Positions 37,074 through 45,571 are shown, counted from the stretch's first letter. The stretch is DNA of 64,000 bases from Salipiger sp. CCB-MM3 (GCF_001687105.1 NZ_CP014595.1:2741001-2805000), one strand, 5' to 3'. Program-made: numbers and translations. Notes: a model not told the origin generated them from the sequence alone.

Positions 37074-37946
37074 TCAACCCCCCGCCTTGCCGAACAGCCC
37101 CGTCGGCCGCCAGAGCAGCACGGCGAGGAACAATGTGTAGGTTGCGGCCAGCGTCAGGCCCGGATCGATGAAGGCGGCCACGAAGGTCTCGGCCAGCCCC
37201 AGCAGCAGCCCCGCGATGAGCGCGCCGAGGATATTGCCGACGCCGCCCATGATGACGACGATCAGCGCCTTCATGGTGAAGACCACGCCGTCAGTGGCCG
37301 AAAAGGTCTGGAACATCGAGATGAGCGCGCCACCGGCAGCGGCCAGCGCGCCGCCAAGAGCAAAGCCCTGCCGGCCCAGCTTGTTCACGTCGATGCCGAC
37401 GAGATAGGCCGAGGCCGGAGCAAGCGCCACCGCGCGCAGCGCACGGCCCCAACGGGTGCGGATCATCATGGCGTAAAGGCCAAAGCCGATGATCAGCGAC
37501 ACCGCGAAGGCGATCAGCCGGTTGGCGGCGATGGTGGTGCCAAGGATGCCGACGCCTTGATCGAGATAGCTGTAGGAGGTGAAATCGCTGCCAAAGGTGA
37601 TCAGCATCAGCCCCTGCACGACAAAGAGCAGGCCGAAGGTGGCCAGAATGGTGTCGACCTCAAGTCGTCCGCCGCCGCCCGAGCGGTTGATCAGCGGGCG
37701 CATCATCACCGCGTGGATGATCCAGCCGAGCGCATAGCCCAGCGGCACGACGACCAGCAGCCCCCAAAGCGGACCGAGACCCCAGCTGGTGAACATCATC
37801 GTCACCGCGAAACAGGCGAGCAGCATGAACTCGCCGTAGGCGAGGTTCATGATCCGGGCGATGCCGTATTGCAGCGACAGACCCAGCGCCAAAAGCGCAT
37901 AGGTGCCGCCCAGCACCAGCCCGAGAAAGAGCGTGGAAAGAAACAT
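37074..37946 (-). CDS. livH: ABC transporter permease, LivH type
   Basis: The protein has 290 residues and about 8 helices. It begins FLGLVLGGTYALLALGLSLQYGIARIMNLAYGEF, the LivH signature, and contains LRAVALAPASAYLVGIDVNKLGRQGFALGGALAAAGG as the ATPase-docking loop. It lies 56 bases after the binding-protein gene, behind a G+C-rich hairpin. Confidence 0.9.
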   Translation of the reverse strand: MFLSTLFLGLVLGGTYALLALGLSLQYGIARIMNLAYGEFMLLACFAVTMMFTSWGLGPLWGLLVVVPLGYALGWIIHAVMMRPLINRSGGGGRLEVDTILATFGLLFVVQGLMLITFGSDFTSYSYLDQGVGILGTTIAANRLIAFAVSLIIGFGLYAMMIRTRWGRALRAVALAPASAYLVGIDVNKLGRQGFALGGALAAAGGALISMFQTFSATDGVVFTMKALIVVIMGGVGNILGALIAGLLLGLAETFVAAFIDPGLTLAATYTLFLAVLLWRPTGLFGKAGG

Positions 37947-37975
37947 TTATCGTCCCTGCTAGAGGGTTGGGGCAG

Positions 37976-37994
37976 GGCGGGCGCGGGGCCCGCC
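37976..37994 (-). terminator. Hairpin between binding-protein and permease genes
   Basis: GGCGGG (37976-37981) pairs with CCCGCC (37989-37994) across a seven-base loop. It follows the binding-protein stop at 38003 and precedes livH. Such hairpins usually stabilise the upstream message or attenuate readthrough, giving more binding protein than permease. No T-tract is present. Confidence 0.5.
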
Positions 37995-38002
37995 ACCGCC
38001 GA

Positions 38003-39217
38003 TTACCATTCGGGTTTCGGGATGACCGGGGCAGAGGCGCCGGTCTGGTCAGCGGGGCTCACGGCGACGAAGTGCTCGCCCTGCCACTGACCGACCCACC
38101 ACAGCTTGCGCAGCTGGTTGTCTTCCAGCTTCACCTCGCCGATCACCGTCTCGAAGCTGCCGGTGGAAAGCTCTTGCGCCAGCGCCTCATGGTCGAGGCC
38201 GACGCGCTTCACCGCCTCTTCCAGCATCTCCAGCGAGGCATAGGTGATCGCGCTCGCCCAGCTGTCGGGCGCGGCGCCCTTGGCTTCGGTGTGCTTGGCG
38301 AAATACTCCTGAATGGCGGGGCTGGAGGCATCGACGCCGCCAATGGACATCACACCCTCTTGCTTGCCTTCGGTGATCTTGCCGTAGATCGGGAAGGCGC
38401 CGCCGACGCCGATGTAAAACACCTTGGGATTAAAGCCCGTGGTGATCGCCTGTTTGGTCACGCCAAAGCTGCCCGGCGGGTAGGAAAAGGCGACGAAACT
38501 GTCAGCGCCCGAGCCCTGCACCTCGTTGAGGATCGCGGCGAAATCGGAGGTGCCGAGTGGGTAGCTCTCGTCGTAGACCAGTTCGAACCCGGCTTCCTCA
38601 AATGCAGGGCGCGCGGCCTTCACCAGATCGATGCCAAAGCCGTCGGCGACCGAGATCATCGCGACCTTGTCGTTGATCGTCCCGGCCTCCTTGGCGGCGG
38701 CCAGCGTCTCGACCAGCGCGGTGGCGTAGTCATGCCCGCCGCCCAGCATCCAGAACGAGCGGTCCCAGCGCTTGGCAAACTCGGGCGCCTTGTCGGTCAC
38801 CGAGGTGACGGCCAGTTGCGGATAGCCGAAACGGTCCATCAGCGGCGCGATGGCAAGATTGCCCCCCGTGCCCCACGGCGGCAGGATCAGATCGACCTTA
38901 TCCTGCGTGGCAAGCCGTTCGATGGCGCGCACGAGGTCTTCGGCGCTGGAGCGGTCGTCATATTCGATCACTTCGATGGGGCGGCGGCTGCCGTCGGGCA
39001 TCTCGAGCCCGCCTGCGGCATTCACCTCGCTCACCCAAAGTTCGTAATTGGGGATGGTGGTGATGCCCGCGCCGGTAGCGCTGGGGCCGGATTTCGACAC
39101 GGCATAGCCGATGGTGACAGGGTCTTCCTGTGCCGCCAGCGGGGCGCTGAGCGCCAGCGCCGAGACCATGGCAAGCGGCAACGCGCGCAGCACGGCGCGC
39201 CTCGTGTTGTGTAACAT
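38003..39217 (-). CDS. ABC transporter periplasmic binding protein, branched-chain amino acid/amide type
   Basis: The protein has 404 residues. The signal peptide ends near SAPLAAQ (about residue 30). DPVTIGYAVSKSGPSATGAGITTIPNYELWVSEVNAAGG is the Peripla_BP_6 opening, and IEVIEYDDRSSAEDLVRAIERL follows as in amide- and aromatic-compound-binding members. ATG 39217 has GGGAGGA upstream; the longer frame lacks a signal at the right place. It is the first gene of the ten-gene run and lies 166 bases from the divergent AraC gene. Ligand is unknown; it could be an aromatic acid or amide instead of an amino acid. Confidence 0.9.
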   Translation of the reverse strand: MLHNTRRAVLRALPLAMVSALALSAPLAAQEDPVTIGYAVSKSGPSATGAGITTIPNYELWVSEVNAAGGLEMPDGSRRPIEVIEYDDRSSAEDLVRAIERLATQDKVDLILPPWGTGGNLAIAPLMDRFGYPQLAVTSVTDKAPEFAKRWDRSFWMLGGGHDYATALVETLAAAKEAGTINDKVAMISVADGFGIDLVKAARPAFEEAGFELVYDESYPLGTSDFAAILNEVQGSGADSFVAFSYPPGSFGVTKQAITTGFNPKVFYIGVGGAFPIYGKITEGKQEGVMSIGGVDASSPAIQEYFAKHTEAKGAAPDSWASAITYASLEMLEEAVKRVGLDHEALAQELSTGSFETVIGEVKLEDNQLRKLWWVGQWQGEHFVAVSPADQTGASAPVIPKPEW

Positions 39218-39383
39218 GCAGTCCTCCCGTTGATGCATTTGCAGCATCCGATTGCGCCACACGCGTCCCCCTCCTCGAGGCGTCCTGTGACGGGTGACGA
39301 AGAAGGTATCTGAAAAAAACATTGATAAAATGCACTAGTGCGGGGAAGAATTGTACGCATAAGGACCAAAGCGCGCCCAAATC
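39218..39383. promoter_or_regulatory. Divergent promoter region of the transport operon and AraC gene
   Basis: The 166 bases hold a perfect palindrome GCACTAGTGC at 39332-39341. A -10-like TACAAT lies on the minus strand (plus 39350-39355), pointing to the transport operon, with only a weak -35. On the plus strand TTGATA (39322-39327) could be a -35 for the AraC gene, with the palindrome in its spacer. An AraC-type operator here is an inference. Confidence 0.4.
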
Positions 39384-40259
39384 ATGAGCATGATGAAAAC
39401 TTACCCGCTGCGGCAGGCCACGCATCACGGCATTACCGCGCATGAAATCCGCAGCCCGCTGGCGGAAACCACCTACGGTCTGCGCGAGGAAAGCGCCTGC
39501 CTGCTGCTGCTCGAGGCCGGGCGCGCGCGGGTCGAGGGCGCGGCGCGCGACATGGCGGTGGAATCGCCGCGCTTCGTCTGGCTGGCACCGGGGCGGGCGG
39601 GGGCGCTGCGGCTATCTCCGGGCAGTCGCGGCGAGATGCTGCAACTCAGCAAGGGCGCGTTGGCCCGGGTGCTGCCCGCCTCGGCCTTTGGCGACGAGTT
39701 GAGCCAGGTTCTGCGCGGCGATCTGTCGGTGCCGGTGGGGACGGAGCGCGCGCAGATCGTGCGGTGGCTGGCGGAACTGCGCGAAGAACTGACCGGCGGC
39801 GCACCGGGGGCCGAGATGATGGCGGGCCACATCCTGTCGCTGCTGCTGATCCAGCTCTGGCGCGGGGTGAAGGCCGGGCGGCAGCGCCCCGATGTGGCCA
39901 CCGGCGGCCTCGTGCAGGGGTTCGTGCAACTGGCCGGGCTGCATCTGCGCGAGCATTGGCAGGTGGGCGACTATGCCGCCGCGCTGGGGGTTTCGCGCGA
40001 CCGGCTTTCGGACGCGGTGCGCCGCGCCACCGGGCGCGCACCGCAGGTCTGGCTGCATGAGGCGCTGCACCGAGAGGCGGCGGAACTGCTGACCAACTCC
40101 GGCCTGCAGGTGGCGCAGGTGGGGTTTCGGCTCGGGTTTTCGGATCCTGCCTATTTCAACAGGTTTTTCAAACGGATGGAGGGCGTTCCTCCGAGCCGGT
40201 TCCGACGCCGCGCGGCGCGGCGCAGCGCGCCGTCCACGTCTTATGCGGCGTGGCCGTGA
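39384..40259 (+). CDS. AraC-family transcriptional regulator
   Basis: The protein has 291 residues. The N-terminal 170 residues form a probable cupin-like ligand domain without strong motifs. The C-terminal double helix-turn-helix is clear: GDYAAALGVSRDRLSDAVRRATGRAPQVWLHEALHREAAELL, then VAQVGFRLGFSDPAYFNRFFKRMEGVPPSRFR. It is divergent from the ten-gene transport and catabolic run and is the obvious candidate regulator, with the substrate as likely inducer. A second ATG lies three codons downstream. Confidence 0.88.
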   Translation: MSMMKTYPLRQATHHGITAHEIRSPLAETTYGLREESACLLLLEAGRARVEGAARDMAVESPRFVWLAPGRAGALRLSPGSRGEMLQLSKGALARVLPASAFGDELSQVLRGDLSVPVGTERAQIVRWLAELREELTGGAPGAEMMAGHILSLLLIQLWRGVKAGRQRPDVATGGLVQGFVQLAGLHLREHWQVGDYAAALGVSRDRLSDAVRRATGRAPQVWLHEALHREAAELLTNSGLQVAQVGFRLGFSDPAYFNRFFKRMEGVPPSRFRRRAARRSAPSTSYAAWP

Positions 40260-40430
40260 GGGGGTGCCTGTGACCTGGGGTGGCGCGGGGCGACCAGCCC
40301 CGGGCCGCGCCCGACCCTTCCCCGGGAGGGCGCATTTGCGATCTCAGTCTCAGCTCACGCCGCGTCCGGGCTGGAGGGATAAAGCGCCTCGCACATGCGG
40401 TGCAAAGCGCCCACCCAGGCTCGGGCGCGT

Positions 40431-40452
40431 CCCTCATCGCGAGGGATGAGGG
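40431..40452 (-). terminator. Hairpin after the methyltetrahydrofolate methyltransferase gene
   Basis: CCCTCATC (40431-40438) pairs perfectly with GATGAGGG (40445-40452) over a six-base loop. It begins one base after the stop codon at 40454-40456 in the leftward direction. It probably ends the C1 operon, and lies in the 194-base convergent gap with the AraC gene. No T-tract follows. Confidence 0.55.
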
Positions 40453-40453
40453 G

Positions 40454-41503
40454 TCAAGCCCGCCGCCGCCGTCCGCCGCGCCGCCCGCCGCGGGCCTCGG
40501 CACCGCTGTCTTCGCCCTTGTTCATGGCGATCCATGCCGCGCCGTGCGGGTCTTGGTTCACGAGGAAATTCGCCGCACGGATCGCGATCATCTCGGCGCC
40601 GGGACCGGCCTTCATCGCGCCCAGCCCGAAGAGCCGCACGAAACTTTCGTCGTCGATCTCGGGCAGGGCGATGCCCGCGGCGGCAACCTCGGCCTTCTTC
40701 GCGGCGATCTTCGCCTGCGTCACCGGCAGGGCGACGGGGTTCATGATTGCCGAGGTCATCCCCGCGCCGATCGCCATGGGCAGGAAGGCGGTGTTGATGC
40801 CGTGGCGGTTGGGCAGACCGAAAGAGATGTTCGACGCGCCGCAGGTGGTGTTCACTCCAAGCTCTTCGCGCAGACGCCGCACCAGCGCAAAGACCTGCTG
40901 GCCCGCCGTGGCCATGGCGCCCACCGGCATGACCAGCGGATCGACCACGATGTCATGCGCCGGGATGCCGTAATCCGCCGCGCGCTCGACAATCTTTTTC
41001 GCCACGGCAAAGCGTATTTCGGGGTCTTCCGAAATGCCGGTATCGTCGTTGGAAATGGCCACCACCGGCACGTTGTATTTCTTCACCAGCGGCAGCACGC
41101 GCTCCAGCCGCTCTTCCTCGCCGGTGACCGAGTTCAGCAAGGGGCGGCCCTGCGCCGCTGCCAGACCTGCCTCCAGCGCGCCGGGCACCGAGCTGTCGAT
41201 GCAGAGCGGCACATCCACCAGATCCTGCACCAGTTCGATCAGGCTGCGCATCAGCGGCGGCTCGGTCTGGTTCGGATCGGGGTTGGAGTTGTAGACCACG
41301 CCCGCGTTCACATCGAGCACCATGGCCCCCGCCGCCACTTGGGCCAGCGCGTCGGCCTCGACGGTGGAGAAATTCCCGGCCTCCAGTTCCGCCGCCAGCT
41401 TCTTGCGGCCGGTAGGGTTGATCCTTTCGCCGATGACGCAGAACGGCTCATCAAAGCCGATGGTCACGGTGCGGGTCCGGGATTCCAGAACGGTGCGTGT
41501 CAT
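40454..41503 (-). CDS. Methyltetrahydrofolate:corrinoid methyltransferase (pterin-binding, MtrH/AcsE-like)
   Basis: The protein has 349 residues. The pterin-binding TIM barrel is visible: CVIGERINPTGRKKL, MVLDVNAG, DSSVPGALEAGL, LLNSVTGEE and a C-terminal GAGMTSAIMNP. Such enzymes move a methyl group between a corrinoid protein and tetrahydrofolate, for example in demethylation of glycine betaine or other methylamines. The last 16 residues are an unusual Gly/Arg tail (GGRRGGRRRRA). It is last in the C1 operon. The partner corrinoid protein and MttB-type methyltransferase are not in this window. Confidence 0.85.
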   Translation of the reverse strand: MTRTVLESRTRTVTIGFDEPFCVIGERINPTGRKKLAAELEAGNFSTVEADALAQVAAGAMVLDVNAGVVYNSNPDPNQTEPPLMRSLIELVQDLVDVPLCIDSSVPGALEAGLAAAQGRPLLNSVTGEEERLERVLPLVKKYNVPVVAISNDDTGISEDPEIRFAVAKKIVERAADYGIPAHDIVVDPLVMPVGAMATAGQQVFALVRRLREELGVNTTCGASNISFGLPNRHGINTAFLPMAIGAGMTSAIMNPVALPVTQAKIAAKKAEVAAAGIALPEIDDESFVRLFGLGAMKAGPGAEMIAIRAANFLVNQDPHGAAWIAMNKGEDSGAEARGGRRGGRRRRA

Positions 41504-41528
41504 GTGGGGCCTCCTCCCTGGTCGAATG

Positions 41529-42179
41529 CTATTCCAGCCGTGCGAGCAACTCCTCGAGGGCCGGGTCGGTGTAGTCGCGGATCACGGTCTGCGCGCCTGC
41601 AGCGCGAAGCTGGTCGGCGCTCAGGCCGGACGACAGGATGCCCACGGTGTGCGCGCCCGAAGCAGCGGCGGCGCGCATCCCCGAGGGGCTGTCCTCGAAG
41701 GCGATGCATTCCTGCGGCGGCACGCCAAAGGCGCGCATGGCCACGGCATAGGGCTCGGGGTCGGGCTTGGCGCGGGCGCATTCGTCGCCGATTACCAGCG
41801 TCTCGGCGAAGGCGCGCAGCCCGGTGGCACCGAGCATCGCCTCGGCATTGTCGCGCGGGGCATTGGTCACCACGGCGATGCGCCAGCCCTGCGCCTTGGC
41901 CCGCAGCATCAGCGCCTCGGCGCCCGGCATCGGCGCATGACCATCGCCCAGCTTGTCGCGGAAGCGCGCTTCTTTGTGGTTCGACAGCGCCTGCGCGTCC
42001 TCGCCGGGAAACAGCTCGGGAAAGCTCTCGAGATTGTGCCGCCCGTGGATGTCCGACAGGTAGCCCGCCTCGGTCAGCTCGCGCCCGCGTTCGGCGAAAA
42101 GATCGGCGAAGACCTCGAAATGCAGCGGATCGGAATGCAGCAGCGTGCCGTCGAGATCGAAGAGAAGTGCGCGGATCAT
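41529..42179 (-). CDS. HAD-superfamily phosphatase, beta-phosphoglucomutase/phosphoglycolate type
   Basis: The protein has 216 residues. FDLDGTL near the N-terminus holds the nucleophile Asp and acid Asp, VVTNAP is motif II, KPDPEPY motif III and FEDSPSGM motif IV. The cap sits between motifs I and II (subtype I). ATG 42179 is chosen because the longer frame is a shadow of the MetF-like gene. It lies 38 bases after that gene and 25 bases before the methyltransferase gene. Role in one-carbon metabolism is unclear. Confidence 0.87.
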   Translation of the reverse strand: MIRALLFDLDGTLLHSDPLHFEVFADLFAERGRELTEAGYLSDIHGRHNLESFPELFPGEDAQALSNHKEARFRDKLGDGHAPMPGAEALMLRAKAQGWRIAVVTNAPRDNAEAMLGATGLRAFAETLVIGDECARAKPDPEPYAVAMRAFGVPPQECIAFEDSPSGMRAAAASGAHTVGILSSGLSADQLRAAGAQTVIRDYTDPALEELLARLE

Positions 42180-42217
42180 GCGGTGTATGCCCTTTGCCTG
42201 CGGTGGGGGCCGCTGGC

Positions 42218-43138
42218 TCAGACTGCCCGCGCGGCCGGTTGCGCGGCGGCGCCCCCATGCCGGGCCGCCCATGCCGCAGCCGCAGGGATGCCCCCCAGCG
42301 GGAAGAGATGCAACTGCGCGATGGGCAGATCGGGCTCGGCGGTGCGGGCGCGGGTGATCTCGGCGATCAGATCGTTGGGCTCGTAGGGCAGCATCAGCTT
42401 GCTGACGTCGCGGGCGCGCTTCTGCAGCACCTTGAGCGACGGGCCGACACCGCAGGTGACGGCGAAGCGGATCAGCGTCTGAAGCTTCGCAGGCCCGGCG
42501 ATGCCCAGATGCACCGGCAGATCAATGCCCTCGTCGCGCAGGCGGCGGCCCCATGCGAGGATCGGCGCGGCCTCAAAGGCAAACTGCGTGACCAGCGCCA
42601 TCTGCGCATCGCTGCGCTGTGCGAAGTCTTTTTTCCAGCGCAGCGCCTGCATCACCGCGCGGTCCGAGCCGTCGGGGTCGATGTCGCGGCTTCCCTCGGG
42701 ATGGCCCGCCACATGCAGCCGGGTGAAGCCTGCGCGGTCGAAGACCCCGGTCTCGAGCAGCTGCATCGAGCTGTGGAATGTGCCGCGCGGCTCGGGGATG
42801 CCGCCCGCGAGGATCAGCCCTTCGGTGACGCCCGCCTCGCCCTGATAGCGGGCGATCCAGTCGCCGAGGGTTGCGGCATCGGCGATCGAGCGGGCGGGGA
42901 AATGCGGCATCACGGCAAAGCCCTGCGCCGCGAGCCGGGCGGCAGTGGCCACCATGTCCTCGATCGGTGTGCCGTCGATATGGGCGATATAGACGCGGGT
43001 GCCCTCGGGCAGCAGGGCGCGGAAATCGGGGATCCCGGCGGCGGTGCGCGGCATCACCTCGATCGAAAAGCCGGCGAGCGCAGAGAGCGGCGTTACAGGG
43101 GCGGCGGCACGGGACTTGCGGAAGCTCAGCAGGGTCAT
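42218..43138 (-). CDS. Methylenetetrahydrofolate reductase-like protein (MetF family)
   Basis: The protein has 306 residues. FSIEVMPR near residue 24 stands where MetF has its FEFFPP-like catalytic Glu, and GLILAGGIPEPRG, TRLHVAGHPEGS and MALVTQFAFEAAPILAWGRRLRD follow the FAD/folate barrel pattern. It would interconvert methylene- and methyl-tetrahydrofolate. It is a divergent member, as found beside corrinoid demethylation genes in this bacterial group. Its start shares one base with the previous stop (TGATG). Confidence 0.82.
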   Translation of the reverse strand: MTLLSFRKSRAAAPVTPLSALAGFSIEVMPRTAAGIPDFRALLPEGTRVYIAHIDGTPIEDMVATAARLAAQGFAVMPHFPARSIADAATLGDWIARYQGEAGVTEGLILAGGIPEPRGTFHSSMQLLETGVFDRAGFTRLHVAGHPEGSRDIDPDGSDRAVMQALRWKKDFAQRSDAQMALVTQFAFEAAPILAWGRRLRDEGIDLPVHLGIAGPAKLQTLIRFAVTCGVGPSLKVLQKRARDVSKLMLPYEPNDLIAEITRARTAEPDLPIAQLHLFPLGGIPAAAAWAARHGGAAAQPAARAV

Positions 43139-43452
43139 CAGGGTCCTTTCACATCGGCGGTCTGCGCGGACCAGCCGCCGCGCTCGACGAGCGCGCGCAG
43201 GCGCTCGGGGTCATACTCGTGATCGAGCTTCGCGGCCAGCGCAGCGGCGCTCGGCGCGGCTGTGTCTTTGGCGGAGGCACGCCGCCACGCGGCGAGATAG
43301 GTGTCGGTGCCGCTGGCCCCGCTCTTCATCGCGGCGCGGTCGATGGCCGCCTCGAACCGCGGCGGCAGCACGCATTTCTCGGCGCGCCGACCGGTGCCCG
43401 CGATCACCTGCGCGGGAATATCGCGCCAATAGAGGATGGTCATCTCGGTCAT
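43138..43452 (-). CDS. Small 'virulence factor' family protein
   Basis: The protein has 104 residues. TILYWRDIPAQVIAGTGRRAEKCVLPPRFEAAIDRAAMKSG and YLAAWRRA match the small family named virulence factor in domain databases, which recurs next to MetF-like and methyltetrahydrofolate methyltransferase genes in Rhodobacteraceae. Biochemical role is unknown; the name does not imply pathogenicity. AAGGGAG precedes the ATG. It is first in the four-gene C1 operon. Confidence 0.82.
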   Translation of the reverse strand: MTEMTILYWRDIPAQVIAGTGRRAEKCVLPPRFEAAIDRAAMKSGASGTDTYLAAWRRASAKDTAAPSAAALAAKLDHEYDPERLRALVERGGWSAQTADVKGP

Positions 43453-43639
43453 GCCGCTGGGCTCCCTTGTGCCTGAACTTCAGTCTAGGGGCGGGCAGGC
43501 GCGTGCCATGGTCGGTTTTCGACCGCGTAGCGGCCTTGAGCGACAGGCGGGCCGGGCCAAAGACCCGATGCCGCGTTGCCGCGGGCGGGATGGGGCGGTA
43601 GGCTTGTCGGTGTTTGTTCGGCAGTTGGGGCGGCGCTTT

Positions 43640-44338
43640 ATGGTCATTGCGGTGGAAACCCACAAGATCGCCTATATGGCGCTGCCGAAGGCTGGCTGTT
43701 CCACCGTCAAGGCCGCTCTGGCGCAAATCGACCCGCAGGCGAGCCTGCCGCCCGAGGCCGGGCGCGACGTGAACATCTGGCACGCGATCTATCCCACCCG
43801 CCGCTTTCGCCCGCACCGCTGGGAGAAGGTCGCGGATCATTGGCGCTTTTGCGTGGTGCGCGAGCCGCTGAAGCGGCTTCTTTCGGTCTACACCAACCGT
43901 GTCGTCGATCTGCGCGAGCTTCACAATTCGCGGCGGCTGCGGCGCGCGGAGGAGGGGCTGCCGCTGGATCCGGACCCGGATTTCTTTTTCCAGAACCTCG
44001 CCGCGTATCGTGACAGCGCATCGAGCGTGAAGCACCATGTGCTGCCCGCATGGCTGTTCCTTGGCCCCGACCTCGATGCATATGACAGGGTCTATACCAC
44101 CGCCGAATTTCCGCAGCTTGCCGCCGATCTGTCCAAGCGCAGCGGAGAGAGTGTGGTGATGCCGCGCGAGAACCGCAGCGCCGCGCCGCTCGATCCCGAA
44201 AGCTTGCAGCCGCAGACGTTGCAGGCGCTGGGGGTCTTCCTCGAGGCAGAGTACGAATATTTGAACGCCTTCTACCCGAACCCGTTCAAACCGGGCGGAA
44301 GGTTCTCTTGCGCCTCGTCTTTGCGCCGCGTATCCTGA
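43640..44338 (+). CDS. Sulfotransferase family protein (carbohydrate-type)
   Basis: The protein has 232 residues. ALPKAGCSTVKAAL (residues 14-27) is the PAPS 5'-phosphosulfate loop and FCVVREPLKRLLSVYTNRV the 3'-phosphate site, as in sulfotransferase family 2. ATG 43640 gives the usual short N-terminus; the longer frame starting at 43436 overlaps the divergent gene and lacks support. No strong ribosome site is visible. It is separate from the main glycan locus and 31 bases upstream of the Ppx/GppA gene. Confidence 0.78.
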   Translation: MVIAVETHKIAYMALPKAGCSTVKAALAQIDPQASLPPEAGRDVNIWHAIYPTRRFRPHRWEKVADHWRFCVVREPLKRLLSVYTNRVVDLRELHNSRRLRRAEEGLPLDPDPDFFFQNLAAYRDSASSVKHHVLPAWLFLGPDLDAYDRVYTTAEFPQLAADLSKRSGESVVMPRENRSAAPLDPESLQPQTLQALGVFLEAEYEYLNAFYPNPFKPGGRFSCASSLRRVS

Positions 44339-44369
44339 ATACAACTACATATACGGAAAGGCGCAGAAC

Positions 44370-45482
44370 ATGGCGCCAAGGCGTCCCAGAGGTGCGGGCG
44401 CTTTCCCGAAACCGGTCGAGAGCCCCGCGCCGAACAAACCCGATCCGAATGCGCTGTATGCGGCGCTGGATCTGGGTACGAACAGTTGTCGCATGCTGAT
44501 TGCCCAACCCAAGGGCAGCCAGTTTCATGTGGTCGACTCGTTTTCCAAATCCGTCCAGCTTGGGCATGGGCTCGAGCGGAGCGGCCGTTTGTCCCGTGCT
44601 TCGATGGGGCGAACGGTGGCGGCCCTGCGGGTCTGCCAGCAGAAGATTCGACGCCACGAGGTGTCGCGCATGCGCTTGGTGGCCACAGAGGCCTGCCGGC
44701 GGGCGAAGAACTCGCGCGAGTTCATTCGCCAGATCAAGCGCGAGACCGGCCTTGAAATGGAGATCATCCAGCCCGAGGAAGAAGCCCGGCTGGCGGTGAT
44801 CTCCTGCGCGCCGCTGGTCTCGACCCGTACCGAGCAACTGCTGGTGGTGGACATCGGCGGCGGCTCGACGGAACTGGTGTGGATCGACCTGTCGTCGGTG
44901 CCGCACCGCGACCGTCCGCGCGCGATCATGCGGCTGCACTCGGGGTTCCACCCGCCCGAAAGCCCGTTTCCCGCCGCCAAAGTGGTCGACTGGATTTCCG
45001 TGCCGCTGGGGGTCGCGACGCTGCGCGATCAGTTCAACGACGTGCAGGACGACGCGGCGCGCTATGCGCTGATGAGTTGGTTCTTCGAAGAAAACCTTTC
45101 GGAATTCGCGCCTTACAAGGACGCGCAGAGCCGCGAGGGTTTTCAGATCATCGGCACCTCGGGCACGGTGACGACGGTGGCGGCCTCGCATCTTGGGCTG
45201 CGCCGCTATGATCGCACCAAGGTCGACGGGCTGCGCATGTCCTCGGACCAGATCGAGGCGGTGATCCGCAAATACCTCGAACTGGGCCCCGCCGGGCGGC
45301 GGCGCGATCCGCGCATCGGGCAGGACCGGCAGGCGCTGATCATGTCGGGCGCGGCAATCCTGCAGGCGCTTTTGCGCATCTGGCCCACCGACCGGCTGTC
45401 GGTGGCCGACCGCGGGCTGCGCGAGGGGCTGCTTTATGCGCAGATGTCGGTGGATGGCGTTCTGGAAGACGGGCCGTTATAG
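44370..45482 (+). CDS. Ppx/GppA family exopolyphosphatase/pppGpp phosphatase
   Basis: The protein has 370 residues. ALDLGTNSCRMLIA (31-44) is the phosphate-1 motif of the ASKHA fold, RLVATEACRRAKN follows, VVDIGGGSTELVWI is the phosphate-2 motif, and GTSGTVTTVAA the adenosine motif. It hydrolyses polyphosphate or pppGpp. The length is that of the short, single-domain form common in alphaproteobacteria. GGAAAGG precedes the ATG. rlmE lies 89 bases downstream, behind a double hairpin. Confidence 0.9.
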   Translation: MAPRRPRGAGAFPKPVESPAPNKPDPNALYAALDLGTNSCRMLIAQPKGSQFHVVDSFSKSVQLGHGLERSGRLSRASMGRTVAALRVCQQKIRRHEVSRMRLVATEACRRAKNSREFIRQIKRETGLEMEIIQPEEEARLAVISCAPLVSTRTEQLLVVDIGGGSTELVWIDLSSVPHRDRPRAIMRLHSGFHPPESPFPAAKVVDWISVPLGVATLRDQFNDVQDDAARYALMSWFFEENLSEFAPYKDAQSREGFQIIGTSGTVTTVAASHLGLRRYDRTKVDGLRMSSDQIEAVIRKYLELGPAGRRRDPRIGQDRQALIMSGAAILQALLRIWPTDRLSVADRGLREGLLYAQMSVDGVLEDGPL

Positions 45483-45502
45483 GGGCGGCTGAAACTCCGG
45501 CA

Positions 45503-45569
45503 GGGGGCGCTGCCCCCGTCCGCTGACGCGGACTCCCCCGGGATATTTGCATCTAGACGAAGAGCGGGA
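45503..45569 (+). repeat. Double-hairpin intergenic element upstream of rlmE
   Basis: Two hairpins occur in tandem: GGGGGC/GCCCCC around a short loop (45503-45517) and GTCCGC/GCGGAC with loop TGAC (45518-45533). They are followed by a C-run and GGGATATTTGCATCTAGACG leading to the rlmE start. The layout (G+C hairpins, CCCCCGG, then an ATATTTG-...GA-AGAG tail) resembles a family of intergenic elements I recall from Rhodobacteraceae genomes. It may end ppx/gppA transcription. Confidence 0.55.
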
Positions 45570-45571
45570 CG

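Noticed and set aside
40280..43222. A 980-codon plus-strand open frame
   Set aside because: It runs antisense to three well-supported C1 genes and most of a fourth, has Arg/His/Gln-rich low-complexity translation, no domain and no ribosome site. It is a by-product of high G+C codon bias.
43436..43639. Longer N-terminus for the second sulfotransferase
   Set aside because: The extension overlaps the divergent virulence-factor gene start, is Arg/Gly-rich, and would displace the PAPS loop from its usual place near the N-terminus.
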